Of a stretch of DNA of 56,596 nucleotides, positions 1-8,552 are shown piece after piece. The stretch covers positions 1-56,596 of the forward strand of contig PNJK01000016.1 of NCBI GenBank assembly GCA_013821825.1, written 5' to 3'. This DNA comes from Rhodobacter sp. GTDB lineage: Bacteria; Pseudomonadota; Alphaproteobacteria; Rhodobacterales; Rhodobacteraceae. The translations under genes were made by a program, and so were the position numbers. Position 1 is the first letter of the stretch. Each line of letters begins with the position of its first letter. The notes beneath the pieces are model-generated. The model saw only the letters and a list, made by a program, of their open reading frames with translations. It did not search any database and was not told the DNA's origin.

Positions 1-142
1 CCTTGCCCGGGCATGCTTGGACCAATAGCGCGTGCCCGCTCACATCGATCATCACCGTCTTTTCAGTGGCTGTCTCTGACGCCAGACCTTTCATGATCCG
101 GGCGAAGAGGTCCTGTTCGCGGTGGCGCTCGAACCGGTGGCG
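1..142 (-). pseudogene. IS5-type transposase fragment
   Basis: Read on the minus strand, one frame gives a peptide with the pattern FERHREQDLFARIMKGLA followed by TVMIDVSGHALLVQA. This resembles the stretch around the first catalytic aspartate of IS5-family (IS427-like) transposases, where LF-RIM-LA precedes a conserved T-V-M-I-D. The frame is lost upstream near 143 (towards 287) and the element runs off the left edge of the window, so only a scrap is visible. Terminal inverted repeats were not seen. It is probably a decayed insertion sequence. The identification rests on one short motif and is tentative. Confidence 0.4.
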
Positions 143-327
143 CACCCCCTAGGATCACGGCGGACAAGCCGATGCAAGATGCGCTGATGGCGTACTTGCG
201 ACCCGAATGACCACGAAAGCCCAACAATTGCTTTGACAGGGCGCAGCGTTCGCCCAAAGCTGATCCGGCAATTGCACTTCCGGACAACGGAGGGCGGACC
301 AGAAACCAACAGATGTGGGAGACTGAG
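143..327. other. Upstream region of the betaine transporter operon
   Basis: No gene is supported here. The short ORFs on the minus strand have no recognisable motifs and may include out-of-frame transposon remains. The last part must hold the promoter of the ABC importer that starts at 328. No clear -35/-10 pair or operator could be picked out by eye. Confidence 0.4.
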
Positions 328-1266
328 ATGAGAACGGGTTACCCGATGGCCGTTGCGGCCTTGGTTTTCAGTGCGGGAGTGGCGCTGGCCGAGGTTGAAA
401 GCACCGATCCGATCAAGCTGACGCTGCATGACTGGACCGGACAGCTGATCACCACCAACATCATGGCCGCGATTCTGGAAGAGGCGGGCTACAACGTCGA
501 ACTGGTACAAGCGGATTATCTCGCGCAGTTTTCAGGGCTTGAATCGGGCGATCTGAGTGTGGCGATGGAGCTTTGGGCGACCACGGCATCCGAGGCGATG
601 AACGCCTCGCTGGCCACCGGCAACACGGTCAGCTTCGGCGAGACCGGCATGCAGGCCAAAGAGGAGTGGTGGTATCCGATCTACATGAAAGAGCTGTGCC
701 CCGGCCTGCCCGACTGGAAGGCGCTGAACGACTGCGCCGAGCTTTTCGCCACGCCGGACACCGCTCCGAAAGGGCGCTATCTCGGCGGGCCGGTCACCTG
801 GGGCGGCTATGATGACGAACGCGTTGCGGCGCTGGGGCTGAACTTCGAGGTGATCCACGCGGGCACCGACGCGGCCATGTTCGCGGAACTCGAGGCGGCC
901 TATCAGCGCAAGGACCCGATCCTGCTGTGGGTATACGCGCCGCACTGGGCCCCGATCAAATACGAAGGCGAATGGGTGGAATTCCCGCCCTATACGCCGG
1001 AATGCTATGCTGATCCCGCAGCCGGCATAAACCCGGACGCGGCCTATGACTGCGGCAAGCCTGCGGGCGGCATCTTCAAGGTGGGATGGGCCGGGCTTGA
1101 AGGCAAATGGCCCGGTGCTGCCAAGGCGATCAGGGCGTTCCAGCTGACCAACGAGGAGATGGGCTCGATGGTCGGCAAGGTCGATGTCGACGGCATGTCG
1201 ATCGAGGATGTGGTCGACGAGTGGATGACCGCGAACGAGGGCGTCTGGACCAAGTGGATCGAATAA
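328..1266 (+). CDS. proX: Glycine betaine/proline ABC transporter, periplasmic binding protein
   Basis: Substrate-binding subunit (OpuAC/ProX family, about 312 residues) that would capture a quaternary ammonium osmolyte such as glycine betaine, choline or proline betaine in the periplasm. The N-terminus is a classic Sec signal: a basic start, a hydrophobic run and cleavage after A-L-A near residue 21. Trp and Tyr are plentiful (LHDWTG, EEWWYPIY, PVTWGGYDD, WVYAPHW), as expected for a cation-pi aromatic box. The start at 328 is preferred over 313 because GGGAGA lies five bases before it. It is followed by a hairpin and then by the ATPase and permease genes on the same strand. The exact substrate cannot be read from the sequence. 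Confidence 0.85.
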   Translation: MRTGYPMAVAALVFSAGVALAEVESTDPIKLTLHDWTGQLITTNIMAAILEEAGYNVELVQADYLAQFSGLESGDLSVAMELWATTASEAMNASLATGNTVSFGETGMQAKEEWWYPIYMKELCPGLPDWKALNDCAELFATPDTAPKGRYLGGPVTWGGYDDERVAALGLNFEVIHAGTDAAMFAELEAAYQRKDPILLWVYAPHWAPIKYEGEWVEFPPYTPECYADPAAGINPDAAYDCGKPAGGIFKVGWAGLEGKWPGAAKAIRAFQLTNEEMGSMVGKVDVDGMSIEDVVDEWMTANEGVWTKWIE

Positions 1267-1277
1267 TCCTGACAGTG

Positions 1278-1300
1278 CGGGACGGCCAATGGCCGTCCCG
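1278..1300 (+). terminator. Intercistronic hairpin after the binding-protein gene
   Basis: A perfect 10-bp stem (CGGGACGGCC / GGCCGTCCCG) with a 3-base loop lies 12 bases after the proX stop and 45 bases before the ATPase start. No T-tract follows (TCGTCGTCG). It is more likely an mRNA-stabilising or attenuating element that keeps binding protein in excess over transporter than a full terminator. Confidence 0.6.
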
Positions 1301-1345
1301 TCGTCGTCGTGCCTGCATTCCAGACCTTTGCCTTCGGACCCCCAA

Positions 1346-2365
1346 ATGAATGAACGTCCCGTCAAGCTTGCCTGTCGGCATGTCTGGAAGATCTACGGCT
1401 CACATCCCCAACGGCTTCTGGCGGGCGGGAACACTCCGACGCTGGATCAAATTCGTCAGTCCGATCATGTGGGAGCGGTGCGTGACGTCAGTCTTGAGGT
1501 GGGGGAAGGCGAGATATTCGTCATCATGGGCCTGTCCGGATCGGGCAAGAGCACTCTGGTGCGCTGCCTGTCGCGGCTGATCGAGCCTTCAGGGGGCGAG
1601 ATCCTTTATGACGGCGAGGATCTTCTGAAGGCATCGCCCGCCCGGATGATCGAGATCCGAAGGCACCGCATGGGAATGGTGTTCCAGCACTTTGCACTTC
1701 TGCCGCATCTGACGGTGCTGGAGAACGTGGCCTTTCCGCTGGAAGTGCAAGGGATGGAGCGCGGCGCCCGTGAGGCGCGGGCGCGCGAGGTGGTGCAACT
1801 CGTCGGGTTGCAGGGCCGCGAGGCCAACTATCCGCGCCAGTTGTCCGGCGGGCAGCAGCAGCGGGTCGGGATTGCGCGGTCGCTGGCCGTGGAGCCGGAC
1901 CTGTGGTTCCTGGACGAGCCCTTCAGTGCGCTTGACCCGCTGATCCGACGCGAGATGCAGGAGGAGTTCCTTCGCATCCAGCGCAAGCTGCGGAAGACCA
2001 TCGTGTTCATCACACATGACTTTGACGAAGCCATCCGCCTGGCTGACCGGATCGCGATCATGAAGGATGGGGCTGTCGTGCAAGTCGCCACACCCGAAGA
2101 ACTGGTGCTGGCGCCCGCCAATGACTATGTCGCCGCCTTCACGGCCCATGTGACGCGGGCGAAGGTGGTGACGCTGGGCCGCATTGCGGCTCCGGGTCAG
2201 CCAGACGGCATTGCAGGAACTCTGTCCGCCGGGGCCACGATCGAGGCGGTTGCCGAACAGATCGTCACGGCAGATGCCCCCTTTGCGGTCGAGCGTGACG
2301 GCACGGTGATCGGGCATGTCACGCCGGCGGCGGTGATCTCGATCCTGATCGGCAAAGAGACATGA
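1346..2365 (+). CDS. proV: Glycine betaine/proline ABC transporter ATPase
   Basis: ATP-hydrolysing subunit (about 339 residues) of the osmolyte importer. Walker A is GLSGSGKST (62-70), the Q-loop is VFQHFALLP (about 112-120), the signature is LSGGQQQR (166-173), Walker B runs into FLDEPFSALD (188-197), and the switch His sits in FITHDFDEA (221-229). The N-terminal extension before the core (KIYGSHP, LDQIRQS) is typical of ProV/OpuAA, in which the first strand is preceded by a short helix. About 80 residues after the core occupy the place of the CBS region of ProV, but only one weak CBS-like repeat is visible. The start at 1346 begins MNERPVK; the longer upstream ORF has no support. The stop overlaps the permease start as ATGA, so the two are probably translationally coupled. 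Confidence 0.88.
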   Translation: MNERPVKLACRHVWKIYGSHPQRLLAGGNTPTLDQIRQSDHVGAVRDVSLEVGEGEIFVIMGLSGSGKSTLVRCLSRLIEPSGGEILYDGEDLLKASPARMIEIRRHRMGMVFQHFALLPHLTVLENVAFPLEVQGMERGAREARAREVVQLVGLQGREANYPRQLSGGQQQRVGIARSLAVEPDLWFLDEPFSALDPLIRREMQEEFLRIQRKLRKTIVFITHDFDEAIRLADRIAIMKDGAVVQVATPEELVLAPANDYVAAFTAHVTRAKVVTLGRIAAPGQPDGIAGTLSAGATIEAVAEQIVTADAPFAVERDGTVIGHVTPAAVISILIGKET

Positions 2366-4323
2366 CGCTCTGGCGTGGCATCTGGGCGGCGCTGGCCCTG
2401 CTTGCGCTGGCGCTGGCGGGCCTTGTCACGATGCCCAGCGGCTGGTTGTGGCCGCCGCAACAGCTGCACCTGCCGTTCGCGGCCGGGCTGACGGCCGCGA
2501 TGAAATGGCTGACCGAAAGTGCGGCGATCGGGCCGGTGGTGGTCAAGGACCTGACGCGCGGCTTTGCCACCCTGATCGAGGCGCCCTACGAGGTCGTCAA
2601 GGTCCTGCTGGTCGACGGCATCACCGAAGGCAAGGGCCGCCGCGCGACAACGATCATCCCGCCGCTGTCCTGGGTCGCGGTCACGCTGGCCGTTGTTGCG
2701 CTGGGACATTTCGCGCGCAGCTTCCGGCTGGGGCTGCTGGCCGGGGCGTTGATGACCTACCTTGCCGTCTTCGGGCAGTGGGACAGCGCCATGATCACCC
2801 TGGCCTCGATTGCCATCGCAGTGCCGCTTGGGGTGCTGGGGGGACTAGCGCAGGGCATCGCGGCCTGGCGCTGGCGCTGGGTCGAGCGGGTGATATCCCC
2901 GATCCTCGATCTGATGCAGACGATCCCGACCTTCGCTTTCCTGGTACCGATCCTGGTGCTGTTCGGTTTCGGCCCGGTGGCGGCCCTTCTGGCCACGATC
3001 ATCTATGCCATGCCGCCCATGGTGCGGGTGACCATCGTTGCGTTGCGCTCGGTGCCGCCCGAGATCCTCGATTTCGCCAACATGGCGGGCTGCACGCCCT
3101 GGCAGCGGATGCGCAAGGTCATGCTGCCGGTGGCGCTGCCCGACCTGATGGTCGGGGTCAATCAGGTCATCATGCTCAGCCTCAACATGGTGATCATCGC
3201 CTCGATGATCGGGGCCGGAGGGCTTGGCGCGGATGTGCTGGAGAGCTTGCGTCGGCTGAACATCGGTGGCGGGATCGAGGCGGGGCTGGCGATCACCGCC
3301 CTTGCCGTGGTGCTGGACCGGCTGGGGCAGGCCATGTCAGAACGCGTGGCACAGGCCGAGGCGCGGCAGGGCAACTGGTGGAAGCGGCATCCGCGCACGA
3401 CCTTGGTGCTTGTCGTGGCGCTGGTGACGGGCGCGCTCGGATACCTGGTTCCAGCGCTGCAAGACTGGCCGAAAGCCTGGCAGATCACCACCAAGCCCTT
3501 CTGGTCGGACCTGATCAAGTACATCAATGTCAATTACTTCGACCAGCTTGAGGCGGTTCGGGTCTGGTTTCTTGAAGCGCTCCTGTTGCCGGTGAGGCGG
3601 TTTTTTCTGGCATTGCCCTGGCCTTTCCTGCTGGCGGTTCTGACACTGGCCGGCTGGCGGCTTGGCGGGGTCAGGCTCGCGGCGCTGGTTTTGGCGCTGG
3701 GTCTCTTCGTCGCCGCGACCGGCCTCTGGGAGCAGGCGATGATCACCGTCTATCTTTGCGGCCTGTCGGTGGTGATCGCCATGCTGATCGGCCTGCCGGT
3801 GGGGATCCTGGCCGCCTCGAACGAGACGGCGGGCAAGGTGATCGGCGCGGTGGTCGACACGCTGCAGACGCTGCCCTCGTTCGTCTATCTCATCCCGGTG
3901 GTGATGCTGTTCCGCGTCGGCGATTTCAGCGCGTTGATCGCGGTCGTCCTCTTCGCGCTGGTGCCTGCCGTGAAATACACCGCACACGGTTTGCGGACAG
4001 TCCCGGCCGAACTGATCGAGGCCGGGGTGGTCTGTGGCTGCACCCGCGGCCAGATACTGCGCAAAGTCCGCTTGCCGATGGCGGTGCCGATGATCCTTCT
4101 TGGCCTGAACCAGACCATCCTGTTGGCGCTGTCGATGCTTGTGATTACCGCGCTGGTCGGCACGCGGGACCTTGGGCAGGAGGTCTACGCAGCACTTGCC
4201 ACGGCCGATGTCGGCCGGGGTCTGGTGGCGGGTTTCTCCGTGGCCGCAATCGCGATAATCGCTGACCGCCTGATCGGCGCGGCCGCCATGCGCGCACGTG
4301 CCCGGCTGGAAGGGACCACATGA
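2362..4323 (+). CDS. proW: Glycine betaine/proline ABC transporter permease, fused double-domain form
   Basis: A 653-residue inner-membrane protein carrying two complete binding-protein-dependent permease domains. The first (about 140-335) has QTIPTFAFLVPILVLFGFG and the EAA-like loop ANMAGCTPWQRMRKV. The second (about 440-640) has QTLPSFVYLIPVVMLF and AGVVCGCTRGQILRKV. Each is preceded by extra hydrophobic helices. Usual ProW proteins carry one domain and form a homodimer, so here one chain supplies both halves of the channel. This fused arrangement is known among alphaproteobacterial betaine systems. The gene overlaps proV by four bases and ends the operon. Confidence 0.88.
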   Translation: MTLWRGIWAALALLALALAGLVTMPSGWLWPPQQLHLPFAAGLTAAMKWLTESAAIGPVVVKDLTRGFATLIEAPYEVVKVLLVDGITEGKGRRATTIIPPLSWVAVTLAVVALGHFARSFRLGLLAGALMTYLAVFGQWDSAMITLASIAIAVPLGVLGGLAQGIAAWRWRWVERVISPILDLMQTIPTFAFLVPILVLFGFGPVAALLATIIYAMPPMVRVTIVALRSVPPEILDFANMAGCTPWQRMRKVMLPVALPDLMVGVNQVIMLSLNMVIIASMIGAGGLGADVLESLRRLNIGGGIEAGLAITALAVVLDRLGQAMSERVAQAEARQGNWWKRHPRTTLVLVVALVTGALGYLVPALQDWPKAWQITTKPFWSDLIKYINVNYFDQLEAVRVWFLEALLLPVRRFFLALPWPFLLAVLTLAGWRLGGVRLAALVLALGLFVAATGLWEQAMITVYLCGLSVVIAMLIGLPVGILAASNETAGKVIGAVVDTLQTLPSFVYLIPVVMLFRVGDFSALIAVVLFALVPAVKYTAHGLRTVPAELIEAGVVCGCTRGQILRKVRLPMAVPMILLGLNQTILLALSMLVITALVGTRDLGQEVYAALATADVGRGLVAGFSVAAIAIIADRLIGAAAMRARARLEGTT

Positions 4324-4461
4324 TCCGAAGCCCCGTGCCGGGCCCGTATCCTGGCCCAACCGGGCATTCGAGACCTTCCTCAGGCGGGACCGAAAGCCGC
4401 CATTCGTGTGTCGCGCAGCATTTGGACGGTTGGATGTCCCAAGTGAGGACTGAAGCAACCC
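4324..4461. other. Convergent intergenic spacer
   Basis: The 138 bases between the converging ends of proW and the SUMT gene contain no ORF with features and no strong stem with a T-tract. If the SUMT gene really ends near its conserved core, this non-coding spacer would extend to about 4780. Confidence 0.4.
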
Positions 4462-5589
4462 TCAGCGCAGCAGAGCGGAAAGGCAGTTTGTTGCCTGAAG
4501 CGGGGACTGGGGCTGCTGAACCATCTTTCCCACTTGCTTGACCCGGATCATTGCGCAGCCGGTTCCGGGAACCAAGACCTCATACACCGCTGCGGATGAA
4601 GTCAAAAGCGTCGCTGGCAGATGGCCTGCCCCTTTCGGGTGGTCCGGTTTCAATCCTAGCGGATGACAGGTCTTGGCACTACGGCTGGGGTGCCCGGCGA
4701 AGCGGCTCCGGGTGGCGAAGCCGGCCACTGCTCCGCCTCCGGGGCCGTGGCAGGGATGGTCCCCGGATCTGTCGATCAGGACAGAAGGGCGTCCGGTTGC
4801 AGCGGCGTCGTTCCGGTTCCCGTTGTCTTTCTGGCGTGCGTCCGGCAGAGTCGGGACGTCGACAAGGATTATGGCCGGATTGCCGATCCCCGCCTCTTTC
4901 ACGGTACGGGACAGCGCCCCAAGGGTCGTCTCGGCAAGCTTCTCACGGCGGGTGCTTACGGCTTGGGCAATGGACACCCTGGCATCCGGCGGGATATCCG
5001 CTTTCAGGAGTGCGTCCTGCAGTTCGACGCAGAGATGGACGCCCATGTAGATCGCCAGCCGGGTCCCCGGTCCGGCAGACCGCGCGATGTCTTCCGGCAG
5101 ACCGCCCGTCAGCGTGGTGGCCGTCATTATCAGCAGCCGATCGCTGCGGTTGCGTTCCGTCAGGGGCGACAGCAGCGCGGCGGCAGCGGCGGAAGCTGCG
5201 GTGACGCCCGGAATGACCTCGATCTCAAGTCCAAGGGCCTGGGCGGCGCTGATCTCTTCTGCTGCACGGCCAAAGACCGAAGGGTCCCCGGATTTGAGCC
5301 GCACCACCCGCAGGCCCTGTTGCGCTGCAAGAACGATCCGCGCGGTGATGAGGTCTTGCGGCCAGGCGCAGCAGCCAACGTCCTTGCCGACGTTCACGAT
5401 CTGAACATGCGGCGGGATCAGTGCCAGAACCTCGCCATCCACCAGCCGGTCATGAAAGACCACATCCGCAGCCTGCATCCGCTGCAGCGCGCGGGCGGTC
5501 AGAAGATCGGCGGCGCCGGGCCCGGCGCCGACCAGACTGATCCGCCCGGGCCTGATGTGGAAGACGTCCTGATCTGGAAGACGGGTCAT
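4462..5589 (-). CDS. cobA: Uroporphyrinogen-III C-methyltransferase (SUMT) with unusual tail
   Basis: SAM-dependent methylase that converts uroporphyrinogen III to precorrin-2, the precursor of the siroheme used by NirB. The fold is clear: GAGPGAADLLT near residues 18-28, the substrate loop DVVFHDRLV, the stretch VRLKSGDPSVFGR, and EVIPGVTAASAAAA. Several family motifs are altered: the usual GKR-G-HS-PQ reads GKDVGCCAWPQ and the T-H-R-D loop reads LTERNRSD. The core ends near residue 255 with GNPAIILV and is followed by about 110 residues rich in G, P, S and H with no known domain, where family members normally stop. The start overlaps the nasA stop (ATGA), so this is the last gene of the nas operon. 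The tail could come from a lost stop or an old frameshift. Confidence 0.8.
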   Translation of the reverse strand: MTRLPDQDVFHIRPGRISLVGAGPGAADLLTARALQRMQAADVVFHDRLVDGEVLALIPPHVQIVNVGKDVGCCAWPQDLITARIVLAAQQGLRVVRLKSGDPSVFGRAAEEISAAQALGLEIEVIPGVTAASAAAAALLSPLTERNRSDRLLIMTATTLTGGLPEDIARSAGPGTRLAIYMGVHLCVELQDALLKADIPPDARVSIAQAVSTRREKLAETTLGALSRTVKEAGIGNPAIILVDVPTLPDARQKDNGNRNDAAATGRPSVLIDRSGDHPCHGPGGGAVAGFATRSRFAGHPSRSAKTCHPLGLKPDHPKGAGHLPATLLTSSAAVYEVLVPGTGCAMIRVKQVGKMVQQPQSPLQATNCLSALLR

Positions 5590-8210
5590 TCGGCGGCCTC
5601 GCTTAGGGACGGGCTGAATTGAGCGATCAGGGAGGCAAGTTCGGACTTGCAGGAGCCGCAGTTGGTGCCGGCCCGTAGCCTGGCGCCAAGGGCAAGGACT
5701 GAATGGCAGCCGCCTTCGGCTATGGCTCCGGCAATGGTGTTGAGGCCAACGCCGAAGCAGGCACAGACGATCGGGCCGGGATCGGGGCGGTCGCCCGACG
5801 GGCGGCCAGACAAGGCGACGGTGCTGACCGGCCGGCCCAGCAGCCCGGCCACCGTTCCGCGCGACAGCGCGACCGGCTGGGGGGACACGAACAGCGCGGC
5901 GACCATCACGTCGTCCTGCACGAAGGCTATTCGGACCTGTCCACGGGCGGGGTCGCTGTAGCTGATCAGCCGCGCTTCCGAGGCCACAGAGAAAGCTGCG
6001 CGCGCCCAGACCTCCCAATCGGGGGGCGGGACCAGACCGGCAAGTTCCGCCTTCACTCCCTGTTCGATGATCGACACGGCCCAGTAGTCCGCGTCCAGGC
6101 GCATGGGTTGTGCCGACACCGCAAAGCCATACCACGCAGGCCGGAACGGGCGCAGGGCGACGGCGGCGGACTTGCTTTCCGGCTGGCCTGAGATTGGGTC
6201 GGTCAAGCCCGCGACCAAGGCATTCACCCGCCCGGTCGGCGCCGTCTCTCCGGTCCAGTGCATGGGTGCGAAGGGGTGGCCGGGGGCGACGCGGTCCGTG
6301 ACCAGCACCCGAAGGATGGCGCGACCTTGTGGGCTTGTCACCTCGACCAGTTCGGCCGGGGCCAGCCCAAGCACGCCGGCATCCTGCGGATGCAGTTCCA
6401 GAAACGGCTCGCCAAGGTGCTGGTTCAGACGCGGGGCAAGGGCGGTCCGTGTCATCGTGTGCCACTGGTCCCGGATGCGCCCGGTGTTCAGCCGGTAAGG
6501 CAGATCCGGGTCAAGCGCCTGCGGCGCGCGGGGTGTCACCGGGATCATCCGGCCACGGCCATCGGGCGTCTGAAACCGTCCGTCGGCAAAGAATCGCCCG
6601 CCTGACCGGCTGGGAGAGGCGGGCCAGACGAAGGGGGGCAGGGCATCATAGTCGGCGGTGCCGAGGCCCGCATGGGCCGAGATGTCGAAATCGCCGCCAA
6701 GCCGGCCCGCAACGCCGGACAGGGCCGCGTATTCGGCATGGATGGCTGCCGGATCCTTCCAGTCGAACCCGGAGAATCCCATCCTCTGCGCGACTTGCGC
6801 AAGTTGCCACCAGTCCGGCCGGGCCCTCCCCGGTGCCGCGCGGAAGGGCCTCTGGCGACTGATCCGGCGTTCCGAGTTGGTGACGGTGCCGTCCTTTTCG
6901 CCCCACGCGGCAGCGGGAAGCAGCACATCTGCCAGCCGCGCCGTATCGGTCGCGCCGGTGATGTCGCTGACAACAGTGAAGTCGCAACTGGCAATGGCGC
7001 GGGCCACGCGGTCTGCGTCGGGCATCGATACGGCAGGGTTGGTGTGGATGATCCACAGCGCCTTGATCCGCCCGTCCTCGACCGCGCGGAACATGTCCAC
7101 CGCCTTCAGGCCGGGGGCCTTCGCCATGGCCGGGCTGTTCCAGAACTGCTGTACCGCCGTGCGATGCGCGGAGTTTTCGATGTCCAGATGGCAGGCCAGC
7201 ATGTTCGCAAGCCCGCCGACCTCGCGTCCGCCCATCGCGTTGGGTTGCCCCGTCACGCTGAACGGTCCCATGCCCGGCCTGCCGATCCGGCCGGTGGCAA
7301 GGTGGCAATTGATGATTGCGTTGACCTTGTCGGTGCCACTGGTCGACTGGTTGATCCCTTGGGAATAGACCGTGACCACCTTTTCGGTCTTCACCCAAAG
7401 ATCGACAAAGCGCGCGAGATCGCCTGCGGGCAGTCCCGTCATCGCCGGATCGCTGGCCGCTGCCGCCGCGATTGCCTGTTCCACTCCCGCGACATGCTGC
7501 AGGAAACCTTGGTCCATCGCCCCGCGCCGGGCGATTTCGCTTAGCACCGCGTTGAACAAGGCGGCATCCGACCCCGGCGCGATGGCCAGATGCAGATCCG
7601 CCGGATCCGACGTCGCCGTGCGGCGCGGATCGACCACGACCACCTGCAACGCTGGGCGGGCCTCTTTCGCGGCGGCCAGGCGCTGATAAAGCACCGGATG
7701 ACACCAGGCCAGGTTGGACCCGACCAGCACCACAAGGTCGGCCTCTTCCAGATCCTCAAACTGGCCCGGAACGGTGTCGCTGCCAAAGGCGCGCCGGTGC
7801 CCCGCCACTGACGAGGCCATGCAGAGCCGCGAGTTGGTGTCGATGTTGGCGCTGCCGATATAGCCTTTCATCAGTTTGTTCGCGACATAGTAGTCCTCGG
7901 TCAGCAACTGGCCCGAGACGTAGAACGCCACCGAGTCCGGCCCATGAACGCGGATCGCGTCGGAAAACCGTTGTGCCACCAGATCAAGCGCCGTCGCCCA
8001 ATCCGTATCCAGCCCGCCGATCCGGGGGGCCAGAAGCCGCCCGGCAAGACCCACGGTATCGCCGAGTGCGGCCCCCTTGGAGCAAAGCCGCCCGACGTTC
8101 GCCGGGTGGTCGGGATCACCCGCCACCTCCACCGATCCGCCGCCTTTCGGGGTCAACAGAACCCCGCAGCCGACACCGCAATAGGGGCAGGTGGAGCGGA
8201 CGGCTGCCAT
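5586..8210 (-). CDS. nasA: Assimilatory nitrate reductase, catalytic subunit
   Basis: Cytoplasmic molybdopterin enzyme (874 residues) that reduces nitrate to nitrite. Cys8, Cys11, Cys15 and Cys43 (CPYCGVGC ... LCSKG) bind the N-terminal [4Fe-4S] cluster. The body shows the Mo-bis-MGD oxidoreductase pattern (NIDTNSRLCMAS, VVLVGSNLAWCHP, NAMGGREVGGLANM) and a molybdopterin-dinucleotide-binding C-terminal part (YRLNTGRIRDQWHTMTRT). The last 60 residues form a BFD-like [2Fe-2S] domain with Cys816, Cys818, Cys851 and Cys854, which accepts electrons. It follows nirD by three bases and overlaps cobA, consistent with one nas transcript controlled by NasT at the leader. Confidence 0.95.
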   Translation of the reverse strand: MAAVRSTCPYCGVGCGVLLTPKGGGSVEVAGDPDHPANVGRLCSKGAALGDTVGLAGRLLAPRIGGLDTDWATALDLVAQRFSDAIRVHGPDSVAFYVSGQLLTEDYYVANKLMKGYIGSANIDTNSRLCMASSVAGHRRAFGSDTVPGQFEDLEEADLVVLVGSNLAWCHPVLYQRLAAAKEARPALQVVVVDPRRTATSDPADLHLAIAPGSDAALFNAVLSEIARRGAMDQGFLQHVAGVEQAIAAAAASDPAMTGLPAGDLARFVDLWVKTEKVVTVYSQGINQSTSGTDKVNAIINCHLATGRIGRPGMGPFSVTGQPNAMGGREVGGLANMLACHLDIENSAHRTAVQQFWNSPAMAKAPGLKAVDMFRAVEDGRIKALWIIHTNPAVSMPDADRVARAIASCDFTVVSDITGATDTARLADVLLPAAAWGEKDGTVTNSERRISRQRPFRAAPGRARPDWWQLAQVAQRMGFSGFDWKDPAAIHAEYAALSGVAGRLGGDFDISAHAGLGTADYDALPPFVWPASPSRSGGRFFADGRFQTPDGRGRMIPVTPRAPQALDPDLPYRLNTGRIRDQWHTMTRTALAPRLNQHLGEPFLELHPQDAGVLGLAPAELVEVTSPQGRAILRVLVTDRVAPGHPFAPMHWTGETAPTGRVNALVAGLTDPISGQPESKSAAVALRPFRPAWYGFAVSAQPMRLDADYWAVSIIEQGVKAELAGLVPPPDWEVWARAAFSVASEARLISYSDPARGQVRIAFVQDDVMVAALFVSPQPVALSRGTVAGLLGRPVSTVALSGRPSGDRPDPGPIVCACFGVGLNTIAGAIAEGGCHSVLALGARLRAGTNCGSCKSELASLIAQFSPSLSEAAE

Positions 8211-8213
8211 GCG

Positions 8214-8552
8214 CTAGCTCCGCGCCAGCCGGGCAGAGTCCAGCAACACGCGGCCCGCCTGAACCCGCACGGCGTAAGTTGCAACCCGGCCTTCGTCGGC
8301 GCCTTGTGCCTGGCCGCTGGTCATGTCGAACACCCAATTGTGCAAAGGACAGGTGACCGAATGGCCATGCACGATGCCTTCCGACAGTGGCCCGCCCTTG
8401 TGCGGGCAGCGGTCGTCCAGCGCAAAGACGTGGTCATCGGCCGCCCGGAACACCGCGACACAGCCCTTCGGCGTCTTCAGCACCCGCGCGCCCTGAAGCG
8501 GAATCTCTTCCAGCGCGCCAATATCCAGCCAGGCATCAGCCATCACGTTCAT
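8214..8552 (-). CDS. nirD: Nitrite reductase [NAD(P)H] small subunit
   Basis: Rieske-type small subunit of the assimilatory nitrite reductase, about 112 residues. The cluster ligands are in CPHKGGPL and CPLHNW, the usual C-x-H and C-x2-H pair of Rieske folds, although C-P-H replaces C-x-H. It works in the cytoplasm with NirB to carry nitrite to ammonium. The ATG at 8552 overlaps the nirB stop (ATGA) and is preferred. An in-frame ATG at 8543 is an alternative. It ends three bases before nasA. Confidence 0.92.
   Translation of the reverse strand: MNVMADAWLDIGALEEIPLQGARVLKTPKGCVAVFRAADDHVFALDDRCPHKGGPLSEGIVHGHSVTCPLHNWVFDMTSGQAQGADEGRVATYAVRVQAGRVLLDSARLARS

Noticed and set aside
2448-3551. 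Long ORFs in other frames across the ABC permease, nasA, the macroglobulin (for example a 1289-codon plus-strand ORF over 48453-52322) and others
   Set aside because: They are products of GC-rich codon bias opposite real genes. They have no ribosome sites or domain patterns, and their composition is Arg/Pro/Gly-rich.
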